Part shown: in pieces, positions 1-6,483 of the stretch
Numbering within the stretch: position 1 is the first letter of the stretch
Layout: each line of letters starts with the position of its first letter
Assembly (NCBI GenBank): GCA_946479395.1
Contig: CAMLFV010000112.1
Coordinates: 1 to 8,783 of the forward strand
Length of the DNA stretch: 8,783 nt
Direction: 5' to 3'
Source of the DNA: an uncultured Flavobacterium sp.
Lineage (GTDB): Bacteria; Bacteroidota; Bacteroidia; Flavobacteriales; Flavobacteriaceae
The notes under the pieces: generated by a model
Told to the model about the DNA's origin: nothing
Database searches by the model: none
Seen by the model: only the letters and a program-made list of their open reading frames with translations
Made by a program: the position numbers and the translations under genes

Positions 1-476
1 ACGGTTTTTACGGAACGTTTACCGAATGGGTAGAATCTGTAGTGGGAACCGATGGTGAAAAAGCGTACGAACACGCACAGACAAAAGGTTTTGAAGGATC
101 TTACAAAGAATGGATCGAACAACAATTAAAAACATCGAACCAAGAAGTTTTAAGAAAAGAATTATTGACCAAAACGCAAATGTTTGTTGCGCCAAACGTG
201 TTAATGCCTTTAAATGCAGAAATTACAGAACCGTTAACTTTTGATTTGTTCGATTATTACAACCAATTTTACGGGTCGGCAGTAATTAGCAGTGCAGACC
301 AAAGTAATAATGCGCTTGAAATTAAACCAACCGATTTGGAATATCAGATTACGTGGTTTGAAAAAGATAAAGTAAAAATTATAGAACTAACCAAAGACGG
401 ACTTTTAAAATACCAACCGTTAGAGGGTGTTTTAGATACAAATACCAAATTAAACGTACGTTATATTTTAAAGTAA
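1..476 (+). CDS. 3' part of an unnamed protein with a tandem 28-residue repeat (start outside window)
   Basis: The reading frame is open from base 3, the first full codon, to the TAA at 474-476, so this is the C-terminal ~157 residues of a longer protein. The GTG at 42 is not a convincing start because the coding pattern continues unbroken upstream of it. The visible part begins with two copies of a motif spaced 28 residues apart: GFYGTFTEWVESV, then GFEGSYKEWIEQQ, joined by a GTDGEKAYEHAQTK linker. I know similar G-x-x-G-(T/S)-x-x-E-W modules joined by short Gly-rich 'GEKGEKGD/AYE' linkers from repetitive bacterial and phage structural or surface proteins; that link is an inference. The remaining ~110 residues look like a globular, beta-rich C-terminal domain ending in NVRYILK. 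I do not recognise this domain and assign no function. No T9SS tail is present. Confidence 0.75.
   Translation, partial: GFYGTFTEWVESVVGTDGEKAYEHAQTKGFEGSYKEWIEQQLKTSNQEVLRKELLTKTQMFVAPNVLMPLNAEITEPLTFDLFDYYNQFYGSAVISSADQSNNALEIKPTDLEYQITWFEKDKVKIIELTKDGLLKYQPLEGVLDTNTKLNVRYILK
3..131 (+). repeat. tandem protein-level repeat, period 28 residues (84 bases)
   Basis: Codons from base 3 and from base 87 encode matching blocks (GF-Y/E-G-T/S-F/Y-x-E-W-V/I-E-x). The second copy is cut short after about 15 residues. The first copy starts at the window edge, so more copies probably lie upstream. Confidence 0.7.
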
Positions 477-514
477 AAGTTACTGGCTTTAAGCTGTAAA
501 GATTTGTAGCGGAT

Positions 515-995
515 CTAGCTTAAAAGTCTTAATTCGATTAGGTATTTAATCATTGGGTGATTTTCTAACTTGCTTAATTCAGTTAAAGTTCTCTTTCCGG
601 TTTTTTTATCAACAACCGCAAGAGCTTTTAATATATATGTTGTCGCTTTTTAAAGCATCTTGAACATTTGTGTTTAGAAATTTAAAAGCATTTTCTGCAA
701 AATCATATTTTGAAAATTCACCTTTTTCAATAACATTCCCTTCTGTTCGTTCAGCGTCATCAATTTTTTTGTGAGAAATATAATGAGTTTCTGCAGTTTC
801 GTTTGAGTAGCTTTGATACTGATTCCATGTATCTTGGTTTGAAAAGTTAATTATTTCTTTACCATTCCAAGTAATCCAAGCTCTGCCAATAAATCCTGTT
901 GAATTTTTGTAAGTTGTTAAATTGTAGTCTAATCGATTTTTTAAATTGTCAGCTAATCTGTCTTTTAACAATTTTCTTAATTTACTCCATTTCAT
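515..995 (-). pseudogene. SF0329-like small protein, frameshifted near the 3' end
   Basis: The intact frame runs from the ATG at 995-993 to a TGA at 609-611 (128 residues: [14 protein letters not shown]... ending KSSCGC). From base 625 downward another frame continues with clearly protein-like codons (ALAVVDKKTGKRTL, then NHPMIKYLIELRLLS) to a TAG at 515-517. Removing one A from the four-A run at 626-629 (minus strand ATT AAA AGC) joins the two frames into about 159 residues. From memory, proteins of the SF0329 type start MKWSKLKKLL, carry a GRAWIT-D/N-GKEI block (seen here around residues 38-49), a YDF block, and end with an A-x-x-D-(R/K)-(R/K)-x-GKR segment followed by a P-x-V/I-x-x-(F/Y)-x-E-(I/L)-R tail. 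That is what the second frame encodes. Function of the family is unknown to me. The start overlaps the end of tdk by 14 bases, implying co-transcription. Either a real recent mutation or a base-calling error would explain it; programmed +1 shifting is less likely. Confidence 0.75.
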
Positions 996-1578
996 CCTTC
1001 AGAACATGCATCGCCTTAAAATAAGCCGCTCGGCTTAAAGGCTCGTACTCATTGGTTTCGCCCAACATAACCAAATTGTCGTTAGCTGCTTTTCTAAAGC
1101 TGTAGTTGGCTAAATTTCCGGTACGTGTGCAAACCGCATGAACTTTGGTAACATATTCGGCAGTCGCCATTAATGCAGGCATTGGTCCAAAAGGTTGGCC
1201 TTTAAAATCCATATCCAAACCGGCAACAATCACGCGAATTCCCGCATTAGCCAAATCGTTGCAAACCGTAACAATTTCATCGTCGAAAAACTGTGCTTCA
1301 TCAATCCCGATCACATCACAACCATCGGCTAAAATCCTGATGTTTGCAGCAGCCGGAACAGGTGTAGATCTAATTTCGTTTCCTTGGTGTGACACTACGT
1401 TTTCGTCGTCGTAACGCGTATCAACCGCTGGCTTAAAAATCTCTACGCGCTGTTTGGCAAACTGTGCACGGCGCAATCTACGAATCAATTCTTCGGTTTT
1501 GCCAGAAAACATCGAGCCGCAGATCACTTCGATCCATCCAAATTTTTCTGTATGATTTACCGGATTTTCAAGAAACAT
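982..1578 (-). CDS. tdk: thymidine kinase (type II)
   Basis: This enzyme phosphorylates thymidine to dTMP with ATP in the cytosolic pyrimidine salvage pathway. The 198-residue protein shows the P-loop GSMFSGKT at residues 21-28, the Walker B/catalytic stretch GIDEAQFF at 91-98 with the presumed base Glu94, and the [13 protein letters not shown] substrate-lid segment at 120-132. Length fits the TK1-like family. The zinc-ribbon region is degenerate: C150 remains in HAVCTRTG, but the partner position is T153, and the second pair is replaced by [11 protein letters not shown] (S182, A185). I remember the same replacement in other Flavobacteriia, so it looks like a lineage trait and not damage. The ATG at 1578 gives the conserved MFLENPVNH start. 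It is read away from the 1679 gene, from a promoter candidate near 1631-1638, and the SF0329-like gene follows with a 14-base overlap. Confidence 0.96.
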   Translation of the reverse strand: MFLENPVNHTEKFGWIEVICGSMFSGKTEELIRRLRRAQFAKQRVEIFKPAVDTRYDDENVVSHQGNEIRSTPVPAAANIRILADGCDVIGIDEAQFFDDEIVTVCNDLANAGIRVIVAGLDMDFKGQPFGPMPALMATAEYVTKVHAVCTRTGNLANYSFRKAANDNLVMLGETNEYEPLSRAAYFKAMHVLKDEME

Positions 1579-1593
1579 TTTAGCAATTATAAG

Positions 1594-1623
1594 TTGTTTA
1601 AAACAGTTTTTTCTGTTACTTTG
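1594..1623 (+). promoter_or_regulatory. candidate promoter for the 1679 gene
   Basis: TTG at 1594-1596 is followed after 19 bases by TTACTTTG at 1616-1623, which matches TAnnTTTG at all but one defined position. Transcription would start near 1629 and leave a ~50-base leader before the ATG at 1679. Confidence 0.5.
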
Positions 1624-1630
1624 TATCCTG

Positions 1631-1638
1631 CAAATTTA
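1631..1638 (-). promoter_or_regulatory. candidate -7 element for tdk (TAAATTTG)
   Basis: Read on the minus strand, the bases spell TAAATTTG, an exact match to the Bacteroidota -7 consensus TAnnTTTG, about 52 bases before the tdk ATG. No TTG is found at the right distance upstream; only a T-rich stretch occupies the -33 position. It partly overlaps the start region of the opposite promoter at 1594-1623. Confidence 0.5.
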
Positions 1639-1678
1639 TCAAAAAATAAGTTGGTAAAATTTAAAACCGTTAAAAGTT

Positions 1679-2665
1679 ATGAAGAAAATCATTGAATCAG
1701 ATTTAATAAGTATCGCCCACCGAATCTTGAAATTAAAAGATAAATCGGAAATTTCTTCTTTGTTGAAAGAAACTGAACTGCTGCATAACAAATTGATTTT
1801 ATTGCAGTTTTATGAAGATAACAAGTTTAGATTGGATCCATCGATCACTCCTGAAAAATTATTGGAAGAAGTAAAACCGACAGAACCTGAAAACGAACAA
1901 CCTGCAAGTGTTTTTTTAACAGAAGAAAAGAAAGACGATGTGGTAACTTTTGAAGAAGAATTAATTACCCCAATTGAATTAAGCGTGACCAACGCAGCTG
2001 ATATTGATGCAGCGCCACCGGTTGAAGCTTCGGTTGAAAATGTGGAAGAAATAGAAGAAATCGAAGAAAATAAAGTGGAAGTTGTGGAAGAAATTTCTAC
2101 TGAAGAAGAAGTGCAAACTGAAAGTAATGTGGTTGAGTTTACGCCATCGATCGAAGAAACCATAAAATCTGTTGAAGAAGTTGAGGAAGAAATAAAAATC
2201 GTGGAACAGTTAGATCCTGTGGAAGATGCTAAAGAAGCGGTTGAACGTGCTACCTTAGAGATCGATCCGGTTTTTTCAATTCCGCATAATGAGCTTTTCA
2301 ATACCAACGATTCCAACGAAAAAGAAGAAGATACTTTTAAGGGATCGCAGCATTTTGTAACCAATCAGGCAGCAGAAAAAGCGACAGAAAATTACCGTCA
2401 AATTCCTTTAAACAAATCGATAAACGATGCGTTTGCCAATAAAATTTCGATAGGGTTGAACGACAGAATTGCCTTTGAAAAGAACTTGTTTAACGGTAGT
2501 AGCGACGATTTAAACCGAGTAATTGTGCAGTTAAACACCATTGAAAGCTACGAAGAAGCAAAAGATTTCATAGACGATTTGGTTAAACCCGAATTTAACA
2601 ACTGGAACGGAAAAGACGATTACGAAAACCGTTTTATGCAGTTGGTTGAAAAAAGATTTTTGTAA
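1679..2665 (+). CDS. unnamed protein with conserved-looking ends and a long acidic linker
   Basis: I do not recognise a named family. The 328-residue protein has no signal peptide or membrane segment, so it is probably cytoplasmic. Three parts can be seen. Residues 1-60 are predicted helical (IESDLISIAHRILKLKDKSE...). Residues ~61-190 are very rich in Glu and Val (repeated EVEEIEEIEE-like runs) with few aromatics, which suggests a disordered acidic spacer. Residues ~246-328 form a compact C-terminal domain containing IGLNDRIAFEKNLFNGS, then QLNTIESYEEAKDF, a conserved-looking NNW, and a final FMQLVEKRF. I recall hypothetical Bacteroidota proteins with the same 'LNDR-x-x-F...LFNG' C-terminus, so the ends are likely conserved and the linker variable. 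It starts at the only sensible ATG, behind the promoter at 1594-1623. rsmI lies 126 bases downstream, separated by a palindromic repeat, so co-transcription is possible but not shown. Confidence 0.85.
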   Translation: MKKIIESDLISIAHRILKLKDKSEISSLLKETELLHNKLILLQFYEDNKFRLDPSITPEKLLEEVKPTEPENEQPASVFLTEEKKDDVVTFEEELITPIELSVTNAADIDAAPPVEASVENVEEIEEIEENKVEVVEEISTEEEVQTESNVVEFTPSIEETIKSVEEVEEEIKIVEQLDPVEDAKEAVERATLEIDPVFSIPHNELFNTNDSNEKEEDTFKGSQHFVTNQAAEKATENYRQIPLNKSINDAFANKISIGLNDRIAFEKNLFNGSSDDLNRVIVQLNTIESYEEAKDFIDDLVKPEFNNWNGKDDYENRFMQLVEKRFL

Positions 2666-2685
2666 TAACAATTATCACAATAAAC

Positions 2686-2763
2686 TGTCATTCCGACGAA
2701 GGAGGAATCTTTTTAATTTGCAATAGAGATTCTTCATTCCACTTCGTTTCATTCAGAATGACA
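2686..2763. repeat. dispersed palindromic repeat (TGTCATTCCGA...GAATGACA type)
   Basis: The left arm starts TGTCATTC (2686-2693) and the right arm ends GAATGACA (2756-2763), giving a perfect 8-bp outer stem. Inside, CGAAG pairs with CTTCG and AATCT with AGATT, leaving bulges, so the whole 78 bases can fold as an imperfect hairpin. Sequences of this form (CATTCCGACGAAGGAGGAATCT and its complement) are familiar to me as scattered intergenic repeats in Flavobacteriia genomes. It fills most of the gap between the 1679 gene and rsmI and could act as a weak terminator or mRNA-end stabiliser. Confidence 0.75.
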
Positions 2764-2791
2764 AGATTACGTTTAAAAAGAAACTCAAAAA

Positions 2792-3484
2792 ATGAGTAAA
2801 TTATACATTGTGCCAACGCCCATTGGCAATTTAGAAGACATGACTTTTAGAGCCATTAAGGTTCTAAAAGAAGTCGATTTAATTTTGGCAGAAGACACTC
2901 GCACCAGTAGCAAACTGTTAAAACATTTTGAAATTGGTACGCAAATGCACAGCCACCACATGCACAATGAGCATCAAACGGTGGAACATACGGTACAGAA
3001 ATTAAAAAACGGACAAACAATTGCGTTGATTTCCGATGCTGGAACGCCCGCCATTTCCGATCCCGGATTTTTATTGACACGTGCCTGTGTAGAAAACGAT
3101 ATTCCTGTGGAATGTTTGCCGGGCGCAACTGCTTTTGTGCCTGCGTTGGTAAACAGCGGCTTGCCAAACGATAAATTTGTTTTTGACGGGTTTTTACCCG
3201 ATAAAAAAGGGCGTCAAACACGTTTTTTGGCATTGGCAGAAGAAACCCGAACCATGATTTTATATGTATCGCCGCATAAACTGGTAAAAACATTGACAGA
3301 ATTTGAAACCTATTTTGGTAAAGAACGCCAGGTTTCGGTATCGCGAGAACTATCAAAATTGCACGAAGAAACCGTCCGCGGATCGGTAGAAGAAGTGTTG
3401 AAGCATTTTGAAGACAAACCACCAAAAGGCGAAATAGTTGTAATTGTAGCAGGTAAACAAAAAGAAAAAAAGAATAAAAAATGA
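2792..3484 (+). CDS. rsmI: 16S rRNA (cytidine(1402)-2'-O)-methyltransferase
   Basis: RsmI uses S-adenosylmethionine to methylate the 2'-OH of C1402 in the ribosomal P site, which tunes decoding fidelity. The 230-residue protein starts with the family's IVPTPIGNLEDMTFRA (residues 6-21), followed by AEDTRTSSKLL (33-43), the SDAGTPAISDPG motif at 81-92 and the LPGATA motif at 109-114. All belong to the tetrapyrrole-methylase-fold (class III) SAM-binding core. Compared with the E. coli enzyme (about 286 residues) it lacks the C-terminal extension and ends instead in a lysine-rich tail (KQKEKKNKK). I believe this short form is usual in Bacteroidota. The stop overlaps the start of the OsmC-like gene (ATGA), so the two are translationally coupled. 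I found no convincing promoter directly in front; the upstream repeat occupies that space. Confidence 0.95.
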   Translation: MSKLYIVPTPIGNLEDMTFRAIKVLKEVDLILAEDTRTSSKLLKHFEIGTQMHSHHMHNEHQTVEHTVQKLKNGQTIALISDAGTPAISDPGFLLTRACVENDIPVECLPGATAFVPALVNSGLPNDKFVFDGFLPDKKGRQTRFLALAEETRTMILYVSPHKLVKTLTEFETYFGKERQVSVSRELSKLHEETVRGSVEEVLKHFEDKPPKGEIVVIVAGKQKEKKNKK

Positions 3485-3903
3485 GTAGCCATAAAATAAC
3501 CACAACCTGGAAAGGAAACATGCAGTTTGAATCGACCAATCCGGGCGGTTCGTTAATGATTGATGCTGCCGAAGAAGTTGGTGGCACAAACAACGGCTTG
3601 CGCCCAAAAGCCTTAATGTTATCGGCTTTAGCTGGTTGTTCGGGTTTAGATGTTGCATCGCTGATTAAAAAAATGCGCTTGGAAGTAACCGATTTCAATA
3701 TTGAAACACAAGGCTTTTTAACCGATACCGAACCTCAGGTTTACAACAATGTTACGGTTACCTACCATTTTTATGGAAGTAATTTAAACGAAGAAAAATT
3801 AAACCGCGCCGTTGAACTTTCGGTTGAAAAATATTGCGGCGTTATGCACATGTTTCGCAGTTTTGCCGATGTAAAAATTGAAACGGTTTTTCATAAGATT
3901 TAA
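3481..3903 (+). CDS. OsmC/Ohr-family protein (probable thiol peroxidase)
   Basis: OsmC/Ohr proteins are small homodimers that reduce organic hydroperoxides with two cysteines. The 140-residue length fits the family. The peroxidatic cysteine is C53 in LSALAGCSGLDV, at the start of the central helix, and the second is C119 in VEKYCGVMH; both are present with normal spacing, so the active site appears intact. The N-terminal strand region (TTTWKGNMQFE) and the GLRPKALML segment before C53 also fit. It resembles the OsmC/YhfA-like branch more than Ohr, but I cannot decide the subgroup by eye. Its ATG overlaps the rsmI TGA by 4 bases, indicating one transcript, and an intrinsic terminator follows the stop codon at once. 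Confidence 0.9.
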   Translation: MSSHKITTTWKGNMQFESTNPGGSLMIDAAEEVGGTNNGLRPKALMLSALAGCSGLDVASLIKKMRLEVTDFNIETQGFLTDTEPQVYNNVTVTYHFYGSNLNEEKLNRAVELSVEKYCGVMHMFRSFADVKIETVFHKI

Positions 3904-3908
3904 ATGGG

Positions 3909-3939
3909 AAAGGGAGCTATTTGGCTTCCTTTTTGTTTT
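3909..3939 (+). terminator. intrinsic terminator of the rsmI-OsmC operon
   Basis: AAAGGGAGC (3909-3917) pairs with GCTTCCTTT (3924-3932) through nine pairs including one G-T, with a six-base loop. A T-rich run (TTTTTGTTTT, 3930-3939) follows. It lies five bases after the OsmC stop. It also lies just beyond the 3' end of the convergent gene at 3947, but on that strand the hairpin is not followed by a T-run. Confidence 0.8.
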
Positions 3940-3946
3940 GATCATT

Positions 3947-4411
3947 CTATTTGAAATCCTCTAATTTTAGGGCTTCATCAAAATACGATTTAAATTTTTC
4001 TGATAATTCTTTGTCGGTAAACTTAACTATAGTATATGAACTGTCCCAAGCGATTATCTCAATTATAGAATTCTCTATTTGTAAGTTTCCATTTTCCCAT
4101 ATTTTATCATTTCTTTCTGCAAAAGGTAATTCTATTTGATCTGATTTTACTTCTAGATTATTTCTAATTCCAGAAAATACTCCCCAAATTATTTGAACAT
4201 CATTTTGTCGTATAATGTTCATTTCAACGGAGGAAATTAAAAAATAATTCTTTTCATGATTAATAGGTAATTTTTCGATTTCTGAAGTGTTTATTTCTAA
4301 ATCAGAAATTAACCATCTCAATTCCTTGATGTCATTTTCAATTGGCTTTAATAGAACTTCCAAGTTAGTGTGAAACTTTAATTTATCTGTATTTCTAATT
4401 ATCCAATTCAT
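3947..4411 (-). CDS. 154-residue protein of unknown function, possible immunity-type protein
   Basis: I do not recognise this protein with confidence. It has no signal peptide or membrane segment and is rich in Ile, Glu, Asn and Lys, with codons more AT-rich than tdk or rsmI. The pattern is alpha/beta: a first part with KELRWLISDLEI, a middle hydrophobic strand VQIIWGVFSGI, then SIIEIIAWDSSYTIVKF and a terminal helix (DKELSEKFKSYFDEALK). This order loosely recalls small DUF2691-like proteins and immunity proteins of contact-dependent toxins, but that is a guess. Its ATG overlaps by 4 bases the stop of the truncated HigA-like gene upstream, so translation is coupled. The overlap suggests it once followed a toxin gene whose end survives only as a short tail. 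Confidence is good that it is a gene and low on role. Confidence 0.75.
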   Translation of the reverse strand: MNWIIRNTDKLKFHTNLEVLLKPIENDIKELRWLISDLEINTSEIEKLPINHEKNYFLISSVEMNIIRQNDVQIIWGVFSGIRNNLEVKSDQIELPFAERNDKIWENGNLQIENSIIEIIAWDSSYTIVKFTDKELSEKFKSYFDEALKLEDFK

Positions 4412-4629
4412 TCCTTGTTTATGTTTTTTGCATTACACTCATTACAGATGGCTTCAATAGGGTAAGGAAGTTCAATAGGAAAATGTTTGTTTTCATATTC
4501 TTCTAATAAAGTTCCTAAAATTTCCAATTCGTCGCCTTCATTCGTTCCTGGATTGGCATCAAAAATTACTTCAAGTAGTTCTAACGCTTTAAAATAATCT
4601 TGTTCAGTTTTTATTGGTTTTAATTTCAT
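4408..4629 (-). CDS. truncated HigA-type antitoxin lacking its DNA-binding domain, with a foreign CxxC tail
   Basis: Residues 1-61 (MKLKPIKTEQDYFKALELLE... through GDELEILGTLLEEYE to PIELPYPIEAI) match the N-terminal helical region of the HigA-type HTH antitoxins I know from Bacteroidota. In those proteins PIEAI is followed by K/R-F-R-M-E-Q and the helix-turn-helix domain, for ~120 residues in total. Here the match stops at codon 61 (base 4447). Twelve unrelated residues, CNECNAKNINKE, follow and then a TGA. The HTH is missing altogether, so DNA binding and autoregulation are unlikely. No HigB-type toxin lies upstream; recJ starts there on the other strand. The tail could be the end of another gene, since it overlaps the next start by ATGA as genuine operon partners do. 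A weak promoter candidate (TTG, 21 bases, TAGATTG; complement of 4648-4678) lies upstream. It may be expressed, but it is best seen as a recombination remnant. Confidence 0.7.
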   Translation of the reverse strand: MKLKPIKTEQDYFKALELLEVIFDANPGTNEGDELEILGTLLEEYENKHFPIELPYPIEAICNECNAKNINKE

Positions 4630-4693
4630 TTTCTAAATTATTTGCCACAATCTAATATACATATTCTTTTTAAATCAACGACAAAAATCAACC

Positions 4694-4724
4694 TTGCGAA
4701 AACAATAATATTAAAATAATTTTG
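4694..4724 (+). promoter_or_regulatory. recJ promoter candidate
   Basis: TTG at 4694-4696, a 20-base spacer, and TAATTTTG at 4717-4724 give an exact match to the Bacteroidota TTG/TAnnTTTG pattern. Transcription would begin near 4731, about 36 bases before the ATG at 4767. The -7 element covers the upstream in-frame TTG (4722), which rules that codon out as the start if this promoter is used. Confidence 0.65.
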
Positions 4725-4766
4725 TATTTTAAACGCACTTCAATTGGAGTGCTTTTACATTTTACT

Positions 4767-6461
4767 ATGCGTTGGTCGTTAAAACAAAATTCCGATTCTC
4801 AAATAATTCAGCATTTAAAAACCATTTTAAATGTAAGTCCGCTTATTGCTACATTGCTGGCACAACGCGGTATTACCACATTTAATCAGGCTAAAAAGTT
4901 TTTTCGACCAGAATTAGAAGATCTATACAATCCGTATTTAATGAAAGATATGGGCAAGGCGGTTCAGCGTATAGAAAAAGCCATTGTAGCCAACGAACGC
5001 ATTTTGGTTTTTGGCGATTACGATGTTGACGGAACCACGGCGGTTGCCTTAATGTCGTCATACCTGAAAAGTTTTTATCCCGATGTTGATACGTATATTC
5101 CTGATCGTTATGTAGAAGGTTATGGAATATCAAATCAAGGAATCGATTACGCTGAAGATAACGGAATTACGCTGATTATTGCATTAGATTGCGGTATAAA
5201 ATCAATCGATAAAATAGAATATGCCAACCAAAAAGGCATCGATTTTGTAATCTGCGACCACCATTTACCGGGCGATGAAGTCCCTAATGCAGTTGCCGTT
5301 TTAGATCCAAAACAAAAAGACTGCAACTATCCGTTTAAGGAATTGTGCGGTTGCGGTGTGGGTTTCAAGCTGATACAGGCATTGGCGGCAAATCGAGGGG
5401 AAACCATTGAAGATTTAATTCCGTATTTAGATTTGGTTGCAACAGCCATTGCAGCAGATATTGTGCCTATTGTCGATGAAAACCGTATCCTGGCTTATTT
5501 CGGTTTACAGGTTATTAACAGCAATCCGCGACCTGGAATTTTGGCAATGAAAAAGCAGTTTGCCATTAAAGAGTTTACGATTACCGATGTGGTTTTTAAA
5601 ATTGCACCGCGAATTAATGCTGCCGGACGTATTAAACACGGAAATTACGCCGTTAGATTATTGACGGAATTTAATTTGGATGAAGCCATTGAATGTGCCA
5701 AAGAAATTGACGAGTTTAATATGAACCGACGAATTTTAGATCAGCAGATTACAGAAGAAGCATTAAATCAAATCATTGAAAATAACGAAGAAAATACGTT
5801 TTCATCGGTTGTTTATCATGAAAGCTGGCACAAAGGTGTTATTGGAATTGTGGCTTCCCGATTGATCGAAACGTATTACCGCCCAACGTTGGTTTTTACG
5901 AAAAGTGGCGATTATCTGGCAGCTTCGGCTCGATCTGTTAAAGGGTTTGATGTGTATCAGGCATTAGAAAAATGTTCAGAACACATCATTCAGTTTGGCG
6001 GGCACATGTACGCGGCAGGTTTAACAATTAAAGATTCCGAGTACGAAAATTTTAAGACGAAGTTTGAAGAAGTGGTGAAAGAAACCATTTGCGAAGAACA
6101 GCAAACCGAAGAAATTGAAATTGATGCTGTTGTGAATTTTGATGATTTCGATGAAAAAACACTTCGTATCTTAAAACAGTTCGAACCACATGGTCCCGGA
6201 AATATGACGCCTGTTTTCTTTACACCCAATGTTTTTGATACCGGAAATGCGCAGTGTATCGGCAAAAATAACGAGCATTTGCGTATGTTCGTTAAGCAGA
6301 ATAATTCAAAACCTTTTCCTGCAATTGCCTTTAAAAAAGGCGATTTAATCAATACCACAAAAAATCTTAAATTAATGAATATGGTGTATTCGTTATCAGA
6401 AAATCAGTGGAAAGATAACGTAACCATACAACTACAGGTAAAAGATTTCACAGTAAGTTGA
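4767..6461 (+). CDS. recJ: single-stranded-DNA-specific 5'-3' exonuclease RecJ
   Basis: RecJ degrades 5'-ended single-stranded DNA in recombinational, mismatch and base-excision repair. From the ATG at 4767 the product is 564 residues, the usual length. It shows the DHH-family motifs: VFGDYDVDGT (residues 82-91, metal-binding Asp), ALDCG (139-143), and the signature DHH at 164-166 in VICDHHLPG. The DHHA1 part has HKGVIGIVASRL (355-366) and ends with GGHMYAAG (411-418). The C-terminal ~110 residues (DFDEKTLRILKQFEPHGPGN onward) are the OB-fold domain with the typical FEPHGPGN. An in-frame TTG at 4722 would add 15 residues, but it lies inside the promoter -7 element, and MRWSLKQ is a typical RecJ start, so I chose the ATG. 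It is divergent from the HigA-like gene and appears monocistronic; no clear terminator follows it. Confidence 0.96.
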   Translation: MRWSLKQNSDSQIIQHLKTILNVSPLIATLLAQRGITTFNQAKKFFRPELEDLYNPYLMKDMGKAVQRIEKAIVANERILVFGDYDVDGTTAVALMSSYLKSFYPDVDTYIPDRYVEGYGISNQGIDYAEDNGITLIIALDCGIKSIDKIEYANQKGIDFVICDHHLPGDEVPNAVAVLDPKQKDCNYPFKELCGCGVGFKLIQALAANRGETIEDLIPYLDLVATAIAADIVPIVDENRILAYFGLQVINSNPRPGILAMKKQFAIKEFTITDVVFKIAPRINAAGRIKHGNYAVRLLTEFNLDEAIECAKEIDEFNMNRRILDQQITEEALNQIIENNEENTFSSVVYHESWHKGVIGIVASRLIETYYRPTLVFTKSGDYLAASARSVKGFDVYQALEKCSEHIIQFGGHMYAAGLTIKDSEYENFKTKFEEVVKETICEEQQTEEIEIDAVVNFDDFDEKTLRILKQFEPHGPGNMTPVFFTPNVFDTGNAQCIGKNNEHLRMFVKQNNSKPFPAIAFKKGDLINTTKNLKLMNMVYSLSENQWKDNVTIQLQVKDFTVS

Positions 6462-6483
6462 TGATTTTTATGATTTAATTATA

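Noticed and set aside
488..524. Inverted repeat TTTAAGCT...AGCTTAAA between the convergent genes, possible terminator
   Set aside because: Only 8 AT-rich pairs around a 21-base loop, no T-run after it, and one arm overlaps the end of the SF0329-like coding sequence.
609..640. Programmed +1 frameshifting in the SF0329-like gene
   Set aside because: The four-A site shows no known shift-promoting signal such as a slow codon, stop in the shift site or stimulatory hairpin; mutation or read error is simpler.
1810..2364. 184-codon minus-strand open frame, Ser/Thr-rich
   Set aside because: It is the complement of the Glu-rich linker (GAA codons read as TTC/TCT) of the 1679 gene.
2856..3698. 280-codon open frame on the minus strand across rsmI and the OsmC-like gene
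   Set aside because: It is antisense to two well-recognised genes and its translation resembles no protein; it is a by-product of their codon use.
4722..4766. Upstream TTG start for recJ, adding 15 residues
   Set aside because: The TTG is part of a perfect promoter -7 element, and the extension is not RecJ-like; MRWSLKQ at 4767 is the better start.
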